NCBI RefSeq assembly: GCF_000328705.1
Contig: NC_019673.1
Coordinates: forward strand, 5,022,001-5,086,000
Direction: 5' to 3'
Length of the DNA stretch: 64,000 nucleotides
Source of the DNA: Saccharothrix espanaensis DSM 44229
Lineage (GTDB): Bacteria > Actinomycetota > Actinomycetes > Mycobacteriales > Pseudonocardiaceae
Shown here: positions 26,852-34,560 of the stretch, piece by piece
How positions within the stretch are numbered: position 1 is the stretch's first letter
Layout of the letters: each line of letters starts with the position of its first letter
Made by a program: the position numbers and the translations under genes
The notes under the pieces: generated by a model
The model's database searches: none
What the model saw: only the letters and a program-made list of their open reading frames with translations
What the model was told of the DNA's origin: nothing

Positions 26852-28216
26852 TCAGGCGTCGGACAGCGAGGCCACGACCTCCGAGGTGGCCTGGTGCAGG
26901 ATCCCCATCATCTGGCGCACGTGGTCCTCCGTCATCGCCAGCGGCGGCACGATGACGATCGTGTCGCTGGGCGCGGAGTGGATGATCATGCCGAGCTCGC
27001 GGCACCGCGCGGTGATCCGGGTCGCCACGCCCAGGTCCCACGGGAACGGCTCGCGCGTCTCCTCGTCCTGCACCAGCTCGATCGCCGCGAGCATGCCGCA
27101 CTGGCGGATGTCGCCGACGTGCGGGATCTCCCGGAACTTGGCCAGCTCGTCGGCCAGCACCACGGCCAGCTCGCGGCCGTGGGCGATCACGTCGTCCTTC
27201 TCGAACAGGTCGAGGCTGGCCAGCGCGACCGCGACCGCCATCGGGTTGCCCGAGTAGGTGTGGCCGGACAGCAGCATCTTGCCGTCGCCGCGGAACGCGT
27301 CGAACACCTCACCGGTCGCCATCGTGGCGGCCAGCGGCATGTAGCCGCCGGTGAGGCCCTTGCCCACGCACAGGATGTCCGGCTTCACGCCGTCGGCCTC
27401 GCAGGCGAACATCGGCCCGGTGCGGCCGAAGCCGGTGCCCAGCTCGTCGGCGATCAGCAGCACGCCGTGCTTGCGGGCGATCTCGGCGACCCGCGCCAGG
27501 TGCCCGTCACGCGCCACGACCATGCCGCTGACGTTCTGCACGCGCGGTTCGACGAGCACGGCCGCGATCTCGTGGCCCTCGCGCTCCAAGACCTCTTCCA
27601 GCGTGTCGGCGCACGCGAGCGAGCAGTTGTTGTTGCACAGCCCGCAGCGGTAGGCGTAAGGCTGCGCGAACGCGCTCGTCTCCCGCAGCAGCGGCTGGTA
27701 GAAGTTCTTCAGGATGGTCATCTGGCCGACCGACAGCGCGCCGACCGTGTCGCCGTGGAACGCGCCGGTCATCGACACGAACTTGTTGCGCTGCGGCTCG
27801 CCCTTGAAGACCCAGTACGAGAACGCCATCTTCATGGCCGTCTCGACCGCGCTGGACCCGCTCTCCAGGAACAGCACCCGCTCGATGCCCTCGGGGGCGA
27901 GGTGCACCAGCCGCGCCGCCAGCTCGGCCGCGCCGGGGTGGGTCATGCCGTACAGCGTGGTGTGGGCGATCTTGGTGGCCTGCGCGACGATCGCGTCGTT
28001 GAGCTCGCGGCGCTGGTGCCCGTGGATGTTCACGCCCAACGACGACCCGGCGTCGAGGTAGCGGTTCCCGTCGGAGTCGACCAGGTACACGCCCTCGCCG
28101 TGGTCGATCACCAGCGGCGTCGCCTTGAGGTAGTCGTCGGTCGGTGTGTAGGGGTGCCAGACGTGCTGCCGGTCCAGCGTCCGCAGGCGTTCGGTCTCGG
28201 TCATGTCCTTGTCCAT
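26852..28216 (-). CDS. Class III PLP-dependent aminotransferase, BioA-like
   Basis: A 454-residue fold-type I aminotransferase. Features: N-terminal HVWHPYTP as in BioA, the cofactor-phosphate region LESGSSAVETAMKMA, the pyridine-ring Asp in LLIADELGTGFGRTG, and the PLP lysine in CVGKGLTGGYMPLAATM. A Cys-rich insertion CGLCNNNC near residue 200 is seen in some relatives. It could make or consume an amino group on a pathway intermediate, or supply a non-standard amino acid for the loading didomain. A biotin enzyme is less likely given the context. I chose the ATG at 28216 (GGAG ~9 nt upstream); an in-frame ATG at 28204 is an alternative. Its own dyad promoter (copy H) argues for pathway membership. 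Confidence 0.85.
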   Translation of the reverse strand: MDKDMTETERLRTLDRQHVWHPYTPTDDYLKATPLVIDHGEGVYLVDSDGNRYLDAGSSLGVNIHGHQRRELNDAIVAQATKIAHTTLYGMTHPGAAELAARLVHLAPEGIERVLFLESGSSAVETAMKMAFSYWVFKGEPQRNKFVSMTGAFHGDTVGALSVGQMTILKNFYQPLLRETSAFAQPYAYRCGLCNNNCSLACADTLEEVLEREGHEIAAVLVEPRVQNVSGMVVARDGHLARVAEIARKHGVLLIADELGTGFGRTGPMFACEADGVKPDILCVGKGLTGGYMPLAATMATGEVFDAFRGDGKMLLSGHTYSGNPMAVAVALASLDLFEKDDVIAHGRELAVVLADELAKFREIPHVGDIRQCGMLAAIELVQDEETREPFPWDLGVATRITARCRELGMIIHSAPSDTIVIVPPLAMTEDHVRQMMGILHQATSEVVASLSDA

Positions 28217-28258
28217 GCGTCGCGCTCCGATGGTGGGATCGAGTTCGAGGCTCGGGCA

Positions 28259-28303
28259 ATACCAACCGCTCCCGTGCGGTTCCGTCTGCGCAAGACTGCG
28301 CAG
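28259..28303 (-). promoter_or_regulatory. Cluster dyad copy H and -10 element, aminotransferase
   Basis: A perfect dyad CTGCGCA-AGAC-TGCGCAG at 28286-28303, differing from the consensus by one symmetric change in each arm. A -10-like TGGTAT lies at 28264-28259, 23 nt after the TGCGC core on the minus strand. Confidence 0.65.
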
Positions 28304-28526
28304 CACCGCCCGGCCCGCGACCCGCGCCGCGCCCGCAGGTGTCGGCTCCACGCCGGGATCCCGAGGTGATCACGCAGCAGACCGCCGCGCCGGCACCGGC
28401 CGCACACCGTCGGGTCCGCCGGCCGGAAGCCCGATCCGGACTCAGGCCGCCGACCGCCGTGCCGGTCCCGCCCGAGCACGACCGTTCGGCGACGGGCCGT
28501 GCCTCCCGGCGTCGTGGACACCCCGA

Positions 28527-28571
28527 GTGCTCAATGGTGAGCAGAGGACGAAGGAGACGTGTCGCGATGCT
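28527..28571 (+). promoter_or_regulatory. Cluster dyad copy C and -10 element, P450-exporter unit
   Basis: GTGCTCA-ATGG-TGAGCAG at 28527-28544 (one mismatch) with a -10-like GATGCT at 28566-28571, 23 nt after TGAGC. The P450 start codon follows 84 nt after the dyad. Confidence 0.7.
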
Positions 28572-28627
28572 CTTGACGCGGTCGGGACGCCCCTGCCGCT
28601 GCTCTCGACGCCAGAAGGGGACGCCTC

Positions 28628-29866
28628 GTGACGACCTCCGAACACCTCGACCTCGTCTCGCCGCAGTCCCGGGCGAACGCCTACGCGACCTACGCGGGGC
28701 TGCGCGCGGAGGCACCGATCTCCAAGGTCCGGATGCCCACCGGGCAGGACGTCTGGATGATCACCCGCTACCAGGAGTGCGTCGACTTCCTCGGCGACTA
28801 CCACCGCTTCAAGACCAGTCCGACCGTGCTGCCCGAGGGCGTGGAGATGCCCGCGCTGCCCGAGGCCGTGCTGCGGCTGCTGGGCGGCAGCATGGGCGCC
28901 ATCGACCCGCCGGAGCACACCCGCCAGCGCCGGCTCGTCCAGTCGGCGTTCACGCCCCAGTACGTCGAACGGCTGCGGCCGGCCGTGCAGGCGATCGCCG
29001 ACTCGCTGGTCGACGGTCTGCTGGCCGCCGACGAGCGGACCTTCGACCTGGTCGAGCAGTTCGCGATCCCGCTGCCGCTGACCGTCATGTCCGACATGCT
29101 GGGCATCCCGCGCGAGGACCGCGACCGGTTCCGGCTGTGGTCGGAGCTGCTGCTCTCGCTGGACCCGACCTCCGCGCAGTCCGCGCCGCAGGGCATGAAC
29201 CCGGCCGAGGTGATGGCCGAGATCGAGAAGTTCGTCGGCTACCTCGACGCGCTGATCCAGGGCAAGCGCGCCAACCCCGGTGACGACCTGATCTCCGGCA
29301 TGACCGCCGCCGAGGCCGACGGCGAGAAGATGACCGACGACGAGCTGCTCAAGATGGTGGCGCTGCTCGTGGTCGGCGGGCTGGGCACCACCCAGCACCT
29401 GATCGGCAACATGCTGCTCGCGCTGTTCCGCAGCCCCGACCAGCTCGCGCTGCTGCGGGAGAACCCGGACCTGGCGGCGTCCGCCGTCGAGGAGATGCTG
29501 CGCTACCACGGTTCCATCGAGATCAGCTTCCCGCGCTTCGCCGCCGAGGACACCGAGATCGCGGGCACCCCGATCCGGCGCGGCGAGATGGTGATCGCGG
29601 TGCTGGCCGCGGCCGACCGCGACCCCGAGCGGTTCCCGCTGCCGGACAAGCTCGACATCACCCGCGCGCAGAACCGGCACCTGGCGTTCGGCCGGGGCGC
29701 GCACATGTGCCTGGGCGCGCCGCTGGCCCGGGTGGAGGGCCAGGTCGCGCTGAACACGCTGCTGGCCCGGATGCCCGAGCTGCGCCCCGCGGTCGACCTG
29801 GACGACGTGGCGTGGCGGCCCGGCCTCACCCTGCGCGGCGTGGTCGACCTGCCGGTCACGTACTGA
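28628..29866 (+). CDS. Cytochrome P450
   Basis: A 412-residue soluble bacterial P450 (CYP105/107-like size). Motifs: I-helix VGGLGTTQH, where the usual acid-Thr pair of AGxET is changed to GTT; ExxR in VEEMLRYHG; PERF region DPERFPLP; and the haem loop FGRGAHMCLG with Cys361. The I-helix lacks the usual acidic residue before Thr, which may affect proton delivery. Probably a tailoring oxygenase of the macrocycle; leinamycin clusters use P450s for late oxidations. The GTG at 28628 has AGGGG upstream. It is followed 94 nt later by exporter genes, with no terminator between, so probably one unit. No ferredoxin gene is adjacent. Confidence 0.93.
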   Translation: MTTSEHLDLVSPQSRANAYATYAGLRAEAPISKVRMPTGQDVWMITRYQECVDFLGDYHRFKTSPTVLPEGVEMPALPEAVLRLLGGSMGAIDPPEHTRQRRLVQSAFTPQYVERLRPAVQAIADSLVDGLLAADERTFDLVEQFAIPLPLTVMSDMLGIPREDRDRFRLWSELLLSLDPTSAQSAPQGMNPAEVMAEIEKFVGYLDALIQGKRANPGDDLISGMTAAEADGEKMTDDELLKMVALLVVGGLGTTQHLIGNMLLALFRSPDQLALLRENPDLAASAVEEMLRYHGSIEISFPRFAAEDTEIAGTPIRRGEMVIAVLAAADRDPERFPLPDKLDITRAQNRHLAFGRGAHMCLGAPLARVEGQVALNTLLARMPELRPAVDLDDVAWRPGLTLRGVVDLPVTY

Positions 29867-29960
29867 CGCGCCCCCACCGGGGACGTCCGGCCGATCGGGA
29901 CTCGCAGGGGTGTTCGGTCGGCCCGTCACCGGTCGCACACCCCCCGAGAAAGGAAGTTCC

Positions 29961-30911
29961 GTGACCGACGCGATCGTCGCCGAGGGCCTGCGCAAGCGGT
30001 TCGACAAGGTGACCGCGCTCGACGGGCTGGACATGGTGGTGCCGGAGGGCACCATCACCGGACTGCTCGGACCCAACGGCGCGGGCAAGAGCACCGCGGT
30101 GCGCCTGCTGACGACCCTGTTGACCCCGGACGAGGGCCGGGCGGAGGTGGCCGGGCTCGACGTCGTCACGCAGGCCGCCGAGGTCCGCCAGGCGATCAGC
30201 CTGTCCGGTCAGCACACCGCCGTGGACGCCAACCTGACCGGCTTCGAGAACCTGGAGATGCTCGGCGAGCTGCTGCACCTCGGGCGGCGCGGGGCGCGCG
30301 AGCGGGCCGACGAGCTGCTGGCGCGGTTCGACCTGGTGGAGGCGGCGGGCCGGCGGGCCAAGGAGTACTCCGGCGGGATGCGCCGCCGGCTGGACCTGGC
30401 CGCGTCGCTGATCCGCACGCCCCGGGTGCTGTTCCTCGACGAGCCGACCACCGGGCTGGACACCCGCAGCCGGATGGGCCTGTGGGACACCATCGGCGAG
30501 CTGGTGGCGGGCGGCACCACGCTGCTGCTGACCACCCAGTACCTGGAGGAGGCCGACCGGCTGGCCGACCAGATCGTGGTGGTCGACGGCGGCCGGGTGG
30601 TCGCCCGGGGCACCCCGCACGAGCTCAAGCGCCGGGTGTCCGGCGAGCGGCTGGAGATCACCCTCGCGCCGGGTGCCGACGCGGCCGTGGCCGAGCGGGC
30701 GCTGTCCGGTGTCGGGACCGGCGCGGTGACCGTGGACGACCTGGGCCGGCTGCTCAGCGTGCCCGTGGAGGACGGCATGGAGGCGCTGCTGGCCGGTGCG
30801 CAGGCGCTGCGCGCGGCGGGCGTCCCGGTGGTCGACGCGGCGGTGCGCACGCCGACCCTGGACGACGTCTTCCTCGCCCTCACCGACAAAGAGAAAGAGC
30901 ACAGCGAATGA
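29961..30911 (+). CDS. ABC exporter ATPase, DrrA type
   Basis: A 316-residue ATPase: Walker A GPNGAGKST, Q-loop SLSGQHTAVD, signature YSGGMRRRLDLAASL, Walker B VLFLDEPTTGLD and H-loop TTQYLEEAD. The C-terminal ~90 residues match the DrrA extension (LDDVFLALTDKEKE). DrrA proteins pair with a separate membrane protein to export antibiotics and confer self-resistance. The GTG at 29961 has AAAGGAAG upstream, and the stop overlaps the permease start (ATGA). Located between the P450 and the peptide/protease pair, it could export the cluster product or the mature peptide. Confidence 0.93.
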   Translation: MTDAIVAEGLRKRFDKVTALDGLDMVVPEGTITGLLGPNGAGKSTAVRLLTTLLTPDEGRAEVAGLDVVTQAAEVRQAISLSGQHTAVDANLTGFENLEMLGELLHLGRRGARERADELLARFDLVEAAGRRAKEYSGGMRRRLDLAASLIRTPRVLFLDEPTTGLDTRSRMGLWDTIGELVAGGTTLLLTTQYLEEADRLADQIVVVDGGRVVARGTPHELKRRVSGERLEITLAPGADAAVAERALSGVGTGAVTVDDLGRLLSVPVEDGMEALLAGAQALRAAGVPVVDAAVRTPTLDDVFLALTDKEKEHSE

Positions 30912-31711
30912 GCACCCTGGGCGTGGCGTTCCACGAGGGCGCCGTGGTGGCCAAGCGCAACCTGCGGATGATCGTGCGGGTCCCCGACCTGCTGGTGAAC
31001 GCGGCCGTCGCGCCGATCATGATGACCCTGCTGTTCGGGTTCATCATCGGCGGCGCGATCGACCTCGACGGCGCGTCCTACCGGGAGTACCTGATGGACG
31101 GCATCTTCGTGCAGGCCGTGCTGTTCTCGGCGGTGAACACCGGCACGGTGATCGCCTCCGACATCACGACCGGCATCGTGGACCGCCTGCGGTCGATGCC
31201 GATCTCGCGCTCGGCGGTCCTGTTCGGCCGGACGTCGAGCGACGTGGTCAACAACCTGGTGGTGGTCCTGGTGACCGCCGTGCTCGGCCTGATCATCGGC
31301 TGGCGGGTGCGCACGTCGCTGGTGGACGCGCTGCTGGGCTTCGTGGTGCTGCTGGTGTTCGCCTACGCGCTGTCGTGGCTGATGGCCGTGGTGGGCCTGG
31401 CGATGCGGGCGCCGGAGGCGGTCAGCAGCGTCGGCTTCACCATCGCGATCCCGCTGGGCTTCCTGTCCAACGCCTACGTGCCGATCCACACCATGCCGGG
31501 CGTGATCCAGCCCATCGCGGAGTGGAACCCGATCTCGGCGGTGGTGCAGGCGCTGCGCGACCTGTTCGGCAACATGCCGGCGAGCGCGCCGCGCCCCGAC
31601 GCCTGGCCGTTGCAGAACCCGGTCACGGCGTCGCTGCTGTGGATCGTGGTCCTGCTGGCCCTGTTCATCCCGCTGGCCATCCGCCAGTACTGGAAGGCCG
31701 TCGCCCGCTAG
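30908..31711 (+). CDS. ABC exporter permease, DrrB type
   Basis: A 267-residue ABC-2 type membrane protein with six predicted membrane segments (for example LLVNAAVAPIMMTLLFGFII, VVVLVTAVLGLIIGW, ALLGFVVLLVFAYALSWLMA, LLWIVVLLALFIPLAI). The family loop EWNPISAVVQALRDLFGN is present. It partners the DrrA-type ATPase; the start overlaps its stop by 4 nt. The end of the unit is marked by a 21-bp stem terminator 10 nt later. Confidence 0.92.
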   Translation: MSTLGVAFHEGAVVAKRNLRMIVRVPDLLVNAAVAPIMMTLLFGFIIGGAIDLDGASYREYLMDGIFVQAVLFSAVNTGTVIASDITTGIVDRLRSMPISRSAVLFGRTSSDVVNNLVVVLVTAVLGLIIGWRVRTSLVDALLGFVVLLVFAYALSWLMAVVGLAMRAPEAVSSVGFTIAIPLGFLSNAYVPIHTMPGVIQPIAEWNPISAVVQALRDLFGNMPASAPRPDAWPLQNPVTASLLWIVVLLALFIPLAIRQYWKAVAR

Positions 31712-31720
31712 ACCCGCGCA

Positions 31721-31765
31721 ACGCAGGGAGCCCGACCGCCGCACCGGCGGTCGGGCTCCCTGCGT
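31721..31765. terminator. Terminator after the exporter unit
   Basis: Perfect 21-bp inverted repeat (31721-31741 and 31745-31765) with a 3-nt loop, starting 10 nt after the permease stop. Confidence 0.9.
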
Positions 31766-31908
31766 CGGCGGGCAGGATCGCGATGGCCGAGAGCGACCGT
31801 CGGATCGACAGCGACTTCCCGCTCCTGTCGCTGATCTGAGCGGGCACGGTCCTCGACGCGAAAACCCCCGCCTCGGCGAGGGTGAAGACACGGCGTTCGA
31901 CGTGCGGC

Positions 31909-31942
31909 CTCCGACGCCGACCCGGACGAGTCGGCGTCGGAG
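31909..31942 (-). terminator. Terminator at the end of the 31-kb minus-strand operon
   Basis: Perfect 13-bp stem (CTCCGACGCCGAC / GTCGGCGTCGGAG) with an 8-nt loop, 40 nt beyond the stop of the M50 protease gene. It would end the operon that begins at 62.9 kb. Confidence 0.7.
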
Positions 31943-31981
31943 CTGGTCGACCGCCTCTTGGGCGGCTGACGGCCCTCGCGC

Positions 31982-33232
31982 TCACTCCACCAGCACGCGG
32001 TCCGGGGCACGGCGGCGGGCGCGGGAGGAGCGGATCAGCGAGCGGACCCACAGCACGATCCCGCCGAAGTCGAGCAGGAACGTCAGCAGGGCGAACGCGA
32101 GGAGGTCGGCCCAGGTGAAGGTCCCGGTGACCGGCTCGCCCGAGAAGAACGCGACGACCCGGCCGCCGTAGAACAGCAGCAGCGGGATGGTCAGCCCGAA
32201 CAGGGTGGCCAGCGACAGGACCCGGCCCAGCACCCACACCACCGAGAACACCCGGATCGCCCGCATCTCGCGCCGCTCGATGCCGGTCTGGTCGATCAGC
32301 GGCCGGCGGCGCACGCGGCGGACGAGGTTGCGCAGGTACACGCCCGTGTCGGCCATCAGGCTGCGGGTGTCGAGCGCGGTCGCGATCACGTAGTACAGGT
32401 CGGTGCGCAGGAAGACGAACGTCTGCCACAGCAACCGGATGAAGTAGGTGAACAGCACGCCGGCCAGCACCGTGCGCACCGGCGCGGCCAGGCCGAGCAC
32501 GCCGGCCCGGTCGAGCCACACGACGATGAACAGCAGGGCCGCGCCGAGCACGTCCACGATCATCCCGGCGAGCAGGGCGAGGTAGCGGGCGCGCTTGGGC
32601 GCGAGCCAGATCCCGGACATGTCGGTCTGCGCGACGATCGCGTACATCTGGTTGCCGATGGTCATCCGGGCCGACACGCCGGCGGCGCGGGCCGCGACGA
32701 CGTGGGCCAGCTCGTGCACGACCACGCCGATGGTGGCGATGGCGATCACGCCCCACAGGTAGGCCCAGAAGTGGTCGTGGAACATCAGGCTGGACGAGCC
32801 GGGCAGCGCCCGCGGGTCCAGGAACGCCAGCACGACGGCGGTCGCCACGACCAGGCCGGCCACGACCGCGACCGGCGCGGAGAACCAGCGCCGGGCCGCT
32901 CGCGGGGACAGCCCGTCGAGGTTCCACGCCCGCTTGGGCCGGCCGTCGCGGGCCTGCTCCAGCTCGGCGTCCTGGGGCGCGACGAAGCCCTCCCCCGCCA
33001 ACTCCTCCAAAAACTCCTCCGCGTCGGGGCTCTCGCCGTGGCGCTCCTCGTAGCGGCGGACGGCCTCGGCCAGCGGCACGCCCTCGCGCAGCCACTCCAG
33101 CAGGTCGAGCCCCTCGGTCGGGATGGACAGGTAGACCTGGCGCTGGTCGTCGCCGATGACGGCGTGGTCGTCCTCGCGCCGGGAGGAGTACGGCCGGACC
33201 TGGACCGTCGCCTCCATGGGGAACCGGGACAC
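31982..33232 (-). CDS. Membrane M50-type zinc metalloprotease with N-terminal PqqD-like (RRE) domain
   Basis: A 416-residue protein. Residues ~20-80 (VYLSIPTEGLDLLEWLREGV ... FLEELAGEGFVA) have the helix-rich PqqD-like pattern of RiPP precursor-recognition elements. From ~115 on it is a multi-pass membrane protein with the zinc motif HELAH near residue 170 and a second candidate ligand Asp in GMIVDVLGAAL, as in site-2-protease/YydH-like peptide metalloproteases. Such enzymes cut or release modified peptides at the membrane. A 31-residue peptide gene lies 72 nt upstream in the same operon, the natural candidate substrate. The GTG at 33232 has GAGGAGG 8 nt upstream; ATG 33217 is an alternative. 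Why an RRE protease sits in a polyketide operon is unexplained. Confidence 0.82.
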   Translation of the reverse strand: MSRFPMEATVQVRPYSSRREDDHAVIGDDQRQVYLSIPTEGLDLLEWLREGVPLAEAVRRYEERHGESPDAEEFLEELAGEGFVAPQDAELEQARDGRPKRAWNLDGLSPRAARRWFSAPVAVVAGLVVATAVVLAFLDPRALPGSSSLMFHDHFWAYLWGVIAIATIGVVVHELAHVVAARAAGVSARMTIGNQMYAIVAQTDMSGIWLAPKRARYLALLAGMIVDVLGAALLFIVVWLDRAGVLGLAAPVRTVLAGVLFTYFIRLLWQTFVFLRTDLYYVIATALDTRSLMADTGVYLRNLVRRVRRRPLIDQTGIERREMRAIRVFSVVWVLGRVLSLATLFGLTIPLLLFYGGRVVAFFSGEPVTGTFTWADLLAFALLTFLLDFGGIVLWVRSLIRSSRARRRAPDRVLVE

Positions 33233-33254
33233 CGGGATACCTCCTCACGGGGAC

Positions 33255-33292
33255 GTGCGCGGACGGGAGGTGCGGCCCTCCCGTCCGCGCAC
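33255..33292 (-). terminator. Hairpin between peptide gene and protease gene
   Basis: Perfect 15-bp stem (GTGCGCGGACGGGAG and complement) with an 8-nt loop, 12 nt beyond the peptide stop and 22 nt before the protease start. This position resembles partial terminators that raise precursor-peptide mRNA over downstream processing genes. Confidence 0.7.
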
Positions 33293-33304
33293 GCGGTTTC
33301 AGGG

Positions 33305-33400
33305 TCAGACCGGCTGGTTCCCGCACGCCACGGAGGCGCTGGCCTTGACGGACTCCAGCTTGCGGACGACCAGCTTCTTCTTCGCCGCGGTCTTGTTCAT
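33305..33400 (-). CDS. 31-residue peptide, candidate RiPP precursor
   Basis: The peptide starts MNKTAAKKKLVVRKLESVKA and ends SASVACGNQPV. The basic N-terminal two-thirds (K/R-rich, probably helical) looks like a leader; the end has a single Cys, two Ser and an Asn-Gln-Pro-Val tail that could be a core. The ATG at 33400 overlaps the upstream hydrolase stop (ATGA), with AGGAAGGAAG as ribosome site, so translation is coupled and the frame is very likely real. It is followed by a hairpin and then an RRE-M50 protease. I do not recognise the family. It could be a modified-peptide precursor, a carrier or scaffold peptide, or a small regulatory protein. Confidence 0.7.
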   Translation of the reverse strand: MNKTAAKKKLVVRKLESVKASASVACGNQPV

Positions 33401-34560
33401 GACGTACTTCCTTCCTGTAGGGGGTGGTGCTCCTCCGGCGGGACGCCGGGGGTCCGTGGGTCCGCGAGGAACCGCAGGGCGAGGTCCACCACGTGCGGTT
33501 CGGCGCGGAACAGCGACAGGTGGTCGCCGTGCGGCAGGACGGTCAGGGTCGCGCCGGCCAGCCGGTCGGCGACCACGCGCGACCCGTCGGGGTGCGCGGT
33601 GGCGTCGTCCTCGCTGGTGACGACGAGCGTGCGGTGGCCGATGCCCAGGTGCGGGCGGAGGTCGGCGGCCATGATGTGCCCGTTGAGCACGCAGTACCGG
33701 TGCAACAGGTCGGGCCGCGCGTACGGGTAGACGACGAGGTGCGCGAGCAGCGGCGGCGCGACGCCGAGCATGGTGTGCGCGAGGACGGCGTGCACGGACG
33801 CGGCCTGCTTCTCGCTGTCGGCGGCCATCGCCATGAGCGCTTGGAGGTTGCGCTGGTGGTCGGTCTTGGGGCTGTCGTCGCCGAGGTCGAAGTCGCCGTG
33901 CCACAGGCTCAGCGACGACACCCGGTCGGGGGCGCGGTCGGCGGCGACGACGGCCAGCACCGCGCCGCCGCACAGCCCGAGCAGGTGGGCCTCGGCGAGG
34001 CCGAGGTGGTCCATGACCGCGAACAGGTCGTCCACCTGGGTCGGCACGTCAGCCGGGCCCGCCGGGCCGTCGGTGAACAGCTCGCGGGTCTCGGACACCA
34101 CGACGAAGTGCTCTTGGGCCAACGGCCGCAGCCAGCCCTCGACCAGCCGGGCGGGCATCCCGCACGCCGACACGACGACCACGGCCGGCCGGGTCGGGTC
34201 GCCCGCGGTGTAGGTGGGCAGGACCGCGCCGCCGGCCGCCGGGACGTCCACCCGCTTGGTCCAGCCGGTGAAGTCGGCGGCCCGCGCGGCGGCCACCGCG
34301 GTCCCGACGTCCTGGCCGGCGGCGGGCCGGTCGGCCAGCCCGAGGAACCCGCTGAGCACCCGTTCGAACGGGCCGAGCCCGCCGGCGTCGGCCACCGCCG
34401 TGAGCGGCGGCAGGTCCAGCCGGCGCACCAGGTCGGCCAGCAGGTCGGCGGTGCCCGGGTCGGCGCAGTGCACCCGCACCGGTTGCGGCAGCACGGACAG
34501 CAGCGGCTGCGCGGCCAGCAGCGCGGTGGTCAGCTGTCCGGCGGTGACGGGGTCGTTCAC
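33397..34560 (-). CDS. Alpha/beta hydrolase with Cys nucleophile, SyrC/CmaE-like aminoacyltransferase
   Basis: A 387-residue protein. Residues ~1-110 are a poorly conserved N-terminal domain; ~115-375 form an alpha/beta-hydrolase fold. The nucleophile elbow is GLCGGA, with Cys197 where hydrolases have Ser; the acid and His lie in TSEDDATAH and PHGDHLSLF. Cys-nucleophile hydrolases of this kind (SyrC, CmaE) are aminoacyltransferases that shuttle chlorinated amino acids between carrier domains. That fits the SyrB1/SyrB2-type pair at 13-16 kb and the orphan N-terminal PCP of the NRPS. A plain thioesterase is the alternative. GTG start at 34560, in a GTGA overlap with the HMGS gene; its stop overlaps the peptide gene. 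Confidence 0.8.
   Translation of the reverse strand: MNDPVTAGQLTTALLAAQPLLSVLPQPVRVHCADPGTADLLADLVRRLDLPPLTAVADAGGLGPFERVLSGFLGLADRPAAGQDVGTAVAAARAADFTGWTKRVDVPAAGGAVLPTYTAGDPTRPAVVVVSACGMPARLVEGWLRPLAQEHFVVVSETRELFTDGPAGPADVPTQVDDLFAVMDHLGLAEAHLLGLCGGAVLAVVAADRAPDRVSSLSLWHGDFDLGDDSPKTDHQRNLQALMAMAADSEKQAASVHAVLAHTMLGVAPPLLAHLVVYPYARPDLLHRYCVLNGHIMAADLRPHLGIGHRTLVVTSEDDATAHPDGSRVVADRLAGATLTVLPHGDHLSLFRAEPHVVDLALRFLADPRTPGVPPEEHHPLQEGSTS

Larger units (their letters stand above)
28217..28627. other. Divergent intergenic region, aminotransferase / P450
   Basis: 411 bases without a supportable gene. It holds dyad copy H near the aminotransferase and copy C near the P450. The stretch between them (about 28304-28526) shows nothing I recognise. 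A short frame starting at ATG 28567 overlaps the predicted -10 and transcription start and is not believed. Confidence 0.6.

Noticed and set aside
28567..28627. Possible small gene starting at ATG 28567 upstream of the P450
   Set aside because: It overlaps the predicted -10 and transcription start, and runs antisense-like into the P450 in another frame.
31783..31839. 18-codon plus-strand frame (MAESDRRIDSDFPLLSLI) after the exporter terminator
   Set aside because: It lies beyond a strong terminator with only a weak GGCAGGA site and no partner genes. Not supportable as a gene.
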